64,000 nt of DNA from Bolinopsis microptera (taxonomy: Eukaryota > Ctenophora > Tentaculata > Lobata > Bolinopsidae): positions 5,744,460-5,808,459 of the forward strand of contig NC_087083.1 of assembly GCF_026151205.1 (NCBI RefSeq), in the 5' to 3' direction. Shown in pieces: positions 60,064-64,000 of the stretch. The notes under the pieces are model-generated. The model was not told the origin of the DNA. It saw only the letters and a list, made by a program, of their open reading frames with translations, and did no database searches. Both the position numbers and the translations under genes were made by a program. Position 1 is the first letter of the stretch. Every line of letters starts with the position of its first letter.

Positions 60064-61457
60064 TTGCGCATGGATCTTAGTTCAGCCTCAGAGGAGGATA
60101 ACCCCTTGTTTGATGTTAGAGTGGAGGAACTTCTCCAAAACCGTACACCAGCTTCAACCATCAAAGTGAACAATTGGGCAGAAAACAAATTTGATACCTG
60201 GCTGGAAACCACGAGCTTTCCCTATCTATCCTTTGAAGATGTTGACTACGACAGATTGAATTACATAATGGAGCGCTTTCTTTGCGACGTGGGGGAGAAA
60301 TTGAAATACCGCTCAATGCATTCCGTTATAACTGCCTTGAATAGGAAGCTCAAGGAAAGGTCCGTCGACCAAGACCTTTTTGTGACCAAACGGTACGAGC
60401 GGTTCAGGCGAGTGTATGATGGGTGGCTAAAAGAAAAACAGGCGTCTGATGTCAGTTCTCCAACTAATAAGGCTGGTTACATCACAGAGGCCGAGGAAGA
60501 AAGATTGTGGGATAGTGGAGTATTCGGGATCAGCACACCCATTCAGCTGCTAACCACAGTAATGTTTCTGTTGTGCAAAATATTCACGCTCCGTGGTGGA
60601 GATGAGTTGAAACAACTTAAATCCGGTGATATCACGATCACAAAGCTTAAAGACAGGTGTGAAGTTTGGTACAGAGAACGCAGGTCAAAGAATAAACAAC
60701 CGGGTTTGAAGAGCATTAACAAAGAACGGAAACAGGTGCAGCATTTTCATGATCCAATCAACGAGTCATACTCGAGATCGTTTTCCTTTGTTTATCAAGT
60801 GTTTCTGAGTAAATCTCACCCCAAAGTGTCCGATCCTGAGTCGAAACTGCAACTCCTTCAACATTGTTTAACTTTGAAAAAATGTAAGAACTTACAGGAA
60901 GCTAAAGTGTGGTTCTGTAACCGGAGAGTAGTGGGGAAGAATTACCCAAAAGAACTATTCGAAAGAGCGATGGAAGAAGCTAAAATAGATCACAAAGGCA
61001 GGAACCTCTCTCTGCGATCTATCAGACCCTCCTCAATACACAGGATGGCAAAGAATAACGTTCACCCCGAAAAGATGAGGAAAAGAACCGGTCACTCTTC
61101 CATCTCTGCCCTGAACCAGTACACACGGTAAAAATAAAAATATTATAATTAACCCAGTTTAACTAAGTTTTTGAAATTTCAGCTAGTTAATTTCAACCTT
61201 AAAATGTCAATTATTTACAATGCTTAAGTTTAACTTTATACTATGAGTATGATTGAGCTCAATTAATTTTTTTGAATTTCAGATTCGAACAAGAGCTATC
61301 AGCAGAAGAAATTTCAACCATTCTCGCATCCCCACCGTGCAGACTGAAGGTGTTTGGATTCCGACTACCCAATCGTCGAGATATTCCAAAACCCAGCATG
61401 CAAACTTGTTTCCTCCTGCTAATTACTTGTTTGCTATTAAAAGTAGCCTTTTTCTGA
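60064..61457 (+). CDS. Crypton-type tyrosine recombinase, probably two exons
   Basis: Exon 60064-61127 encodes a SAM-like core-binding half (residues 15-125) and a catalytic half. Arg177 lies in TLRGGDELKQL (box I); box II reads SLRSIRPSSIHRM ... KRTGHSSISALNQYTR, with His344 and nucleophile Tyr353. The usual His of the H-x-L-R box is replaced (LSLR). The uninterrupted frame stops just after Tyr-Thr-Arg, but ACACG/GTAAAA followed by TTTCAG/ATTCG (61281-61282) gives an in-frame second exon to 61457 that adds FEQELSAEEISTILASPPCR and more, about 412 residues in total. It would cut and rejoin element ends through a 3'-phosphotyrosine. No stop or frameshift is seen in the domain. Confidence 0.82.
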
Positions 61458-61665
61458 TAACAGACTCCGGATTTGATGTATTAAATCTGCTACCTTTTTG
61501 GTTTTAATTTTACATATCGATGAACCGAGATCTTGGACAATCCTAAATTCAAATAATTGTTTATTTTGAGTTTTACTATTAACTTGTTTGCTAATGAAAG
61601 TAGCCTTTTTCGGACTACAGAATCCAGATTTTGTGAATTAAATCGATTACCTTATTGGTTCTATA
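61425..61665. repeat. Diverged direct duplication, period about 137 bp
   Basis: ACTTGTTTGCTATTAAAAGTAGCCTTTTTC... recurs near 61570 as ACTTGTTTGCTAATGAAAGTAGCCTTTTTC, followed in both by AGA(C/A)TCC(G/A)GATTT. It lies in the 3' non-coding part of the Crypton-like element. Confidence 0.75.
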
Positions 61666-62018
61666 AATTCTATTTATCTAATTTTATATACTTCTATCTG
61701 ACTAATTCTAATGAATTTCAATATACGGCTATTACTTCTTCAATTCCATTACGAATAATCATGATGATTACCTCCAATAACAAGAATTAAGAGTAAAATA
61801 TAAAATTTGTTGGTCCTAGCACTAACCCGGAGGGGTTTATAACACATAACACCGGCAAGCTTAAGTTATATTAAAATAACCCCTCGTGCTAAAGCACGTC
61901 GGGGTTATTTTCATAATAATTCCTCGTGCTTCGCACTCGAAATTATTATCAATTTTTCCCGCGCGTCGCGGGAAAAATTGAAATATAATCCCTGCGCATG
62001 CCGGGGTTATGTGTGTTG

Positions 62019-64000
62019 TAAACTGGTCTTAGTAAACTAACTAGCATAACTATACGTGGTCTACGTGGCGAGATAGTGGGCGTTCCTAACTTATGACAGT
62101 CTACACTCAGTTGTATCAAACGATCGGGAAGTGTGTCCCGATATCAAACACAGAAAAGGAGAGAAGTGTGGCTCTGCAATTTGGTTGTATCATAAGCGTT
62201 GCCCAGTGTTGCCCAGTAGTGAGACGTATTATTATTTGTAAATTGTTTATTTTAATTTCATTGCTATACGCTAGGTACCGATTATTAAATTATTTGTTTG
62301 TTTGTTTGTGTATTATAGAACCCGTCCCCAATCTCGTATTGGAAAATGATTAAACTCAATACTGAGTGTGAATACGGGTGGTACCTGCAAGGGTATTCAT
62401 TAAGCATTCAGAGTTCTTCAGCTAGATTATTTTAGTAATTTTCGGTCGATATCAGATCTCGACCCCGCACTTCCAAAATGAAAATTTCCTAATTTTGTGC
62501 ACATAGTAACAAAAAATTATGTGTTCATTATATTATCGAAACTCAAAACATAAAATCAGTGTTGTAATTTTAAGAAATTCACTGATTGCTTTATTCTGCT
62601 TGAAAGTCGCGAATGAAAAGTATGTGAGGTCGATACCAAACCGATTATTGAGCAATGATAGCTAAGTAGTTGGCCGAAATACTCTAGGAAAGTAGTGAAT
62701 GAAATAAAACGGAATAAAAGTCAAAGTACATGATAAACTGAAACCAAATTTCCAAATCACGGAGTCTATAAATATATCCTGTAAACAAAAACCCTATTAA
62801 ATTATTTAAACACATATTGATAAATAACAGTGCAGTATCATTTGTCGCAAGAAATCAGAATAATCAGAAATTATTTGGAACTCCCAAAAACTGTCATATT
62901 GATAAACATGATGGAATTTTTCGTGAGCTAATTTTTTTTGTAATTCTTTGTGTAGAGTATAATACGGTCACCAAATGATTTGCTAACATGAAGAAAGTGT
63001 GTTATACTGAGTCTATGCCTACAGACTATAATGTTATCTAACTTTAATTATGATAGCCATAATACATCTAATCGTGACAAATGCAACTAAAATGTAAAAT
63101 ATTTTACGGACAAATGATCCCAGTAGGACTCCCAACCCACTGCTTCAGCGGGTAGTTGATGCACCTTTCACAGGCAAGAGCTACTTTGGTCTACTTGCTG
63201 TGAGGTGTCAACTGCCAATGCGACTAATAAGTGACTCAATTTAATTTCTTGAAGGATTGCGATCTATAGCTTGGCGATCAGTTATTCGTTTGCCAAGATT
63301 TACTCTCTTTTAATTTCGTTTTTTACAACGATGCGAAGTGCACAAATTTGATTAAACGAATAACGGCCGATTGTTCGAAAAGGTGCGGTATAAGGTCAAT
63401 AGTGCGATTCCGCACCCACCGCACTTCATTTTATGTGTTGCCTTTGTTTGGTGGTGACTGGTGAATGATATGCTACATCATATAAATTTAAATATTTGTA
63501 TTTGTTTTCATTAACTCATTCACAAAACCAGTTCCACTCCTACCTACTAATTAAGTAATTAGCACCTCAGAAATTTACCATTTTATGAGGTTTATTTAAG
63601 TTGCTACTTCTCCGAGTCTGGATTGCTGTCATGCCATTCACATTCCAACCTCATCATCAACATACACTACACGGAACTGGGAAGAGTTAGTTTCAATCTA
63701 GCCTGCTTGTGGCCCCGACAATCAAATACCAAAAGCTGGTTAGCTTGGCGCCTGGAGCATACATCTCTAAATGAAAGGTTACGTCATTAGTTTGTACTCT
63801 ACTAGAGTAGGAGGTGTGTATTAAACTAGAGTCTCTAGTTTAATACAAACCTTCGCCTCATCAAACTTTAATCATTGATTGTTTTACTATCGGTCGGACA
63901 TTATTATAATTACAACGTTCAGCTTACAAAACTATGTAAATATTTCTCAATCCATTTTTACTTTTGTGCTGATAAATATACATTATGATTCTTTTAAATA
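62019..64000. other. Terminal intergenic DNA, nothing recognised
   Basis: AT-rich, stop-rich in all frames. A short inverted repeat (ACTAGAGTAGGAGG ... AAACTAGAGTCTCTAGTTT) lies near 63801-63841. No gene, RNA gene or mobile element could be supported. Confidence 0.5.

Larger units (their letters stand above)
59614..62018 (+). mobile_element. Crypton-like tyrosine-recombinase element
   Basis: Left end GTTATAAACCCCTCCGGG (59614-59631), with its reverse complement at 61826-61843. A further hairpin-rich segment runs to about 62018 and ends CCGGGGTTATGTGTGTTGTA. The same arrangement is seen inverted at 45851-46783, which defines both boundaries. The extension contains strong hairpins: AATAACCCCTCGTGCT facing AGCACGTCGGGGTTATT, and CAATTTTTCCCGCG facing CGCGGGAAAAATTG. 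It carries one recombinase gene and no reverse transcriptase, so it fits Crypton rather than DIRS. Confidence 0.8.

Noticed and set aside
59614..62018. DIRS retrotransposon
   Set aside because: Tyrosine recombinase is present but no reverse transcriptase or RNase H frame lies within the bounded element.

Overview
The window looks like nuclear DNA of an invertebrate animal, most likely an early-branching one such as a cnidarian. This is inferred from AT-rich intergenic DNA, GT-AG introns in a consistent phase, filamin-type Ig repeats, a secreted hevein-like plus F5/8 type C (fucolectin-like) gene, and a mix of CR1-like, R2/NeSL-like and Crypton-like mobile elements. Species cannot be fixed from the sequence alone.

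The main content is a tandem, same-strand cluster of five paralogous genes, called A to E here: A 1267-11412, B 28052-35168, C 41511-45179, D 53785-56316, E 57769-59484. Each encodes a very acidic protein made of three or four parts: (i) a short amphipathic signature, roughly E-F-L-E-Q-A-R-K-F-F-x-E-A-Y-x-E-L, near the N-terminus; (ii) long arrays of a heptapeptide, P-A-[VI]-E-[IV]-E-[AT], resembling the AHNAK/periaxin style of repeat; (iii) one to four filamin-type Ig repeats (GPGLMDCFVGD ... EHIKGSPF); and (iv) in A, C and D, regularly spaced basic, Ser-rich modules (e.g. KRKKSGRFSRLFRPAAK) that resemble MARCKS-type phospho-switch segments. I know of no described family with this combination. 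A conserved upstream block and proximal promoter were duplicated with the genes. Several members end at nonsense or frameshift lesions inside repeat DNA, and repeat relics continue past the stop.

Between and around the cluster: a 43-copy 11-bp minisatellite in the 3' flank of A; a CR1/Jockey-type LINE with ORF1 and ORF2 (about 19.0-23.7 kb, possible spliced 5' exons from 18.56 kb); a minus-strand secreted lectin-like gene (36.1-39.0 kb); an R2/NeSL-like LINE with a restriction-like endonuclease, inactivated by a frameshift and a stop, preceded by a 219-bp copy of its own 3' end (47.0-51.1 kb); a Crypton-like tyrosine-recombinase element (59.6-62.0 kb) and its recombinase-less derivative in the opposite orientation (45.85-46.78 kb); several MITE, foldback and minisatellite elements; and relics of a C2H2 zinc-finger gene. 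The last 2 kb show nothing recognisable.

Reading together: the five genes probably make submembrane or cytoskeletal scaffold proteins that diversify by gain and loss of 21-bp heptad quanta and of larger modules. The mobile elements sit in the spacers between them.
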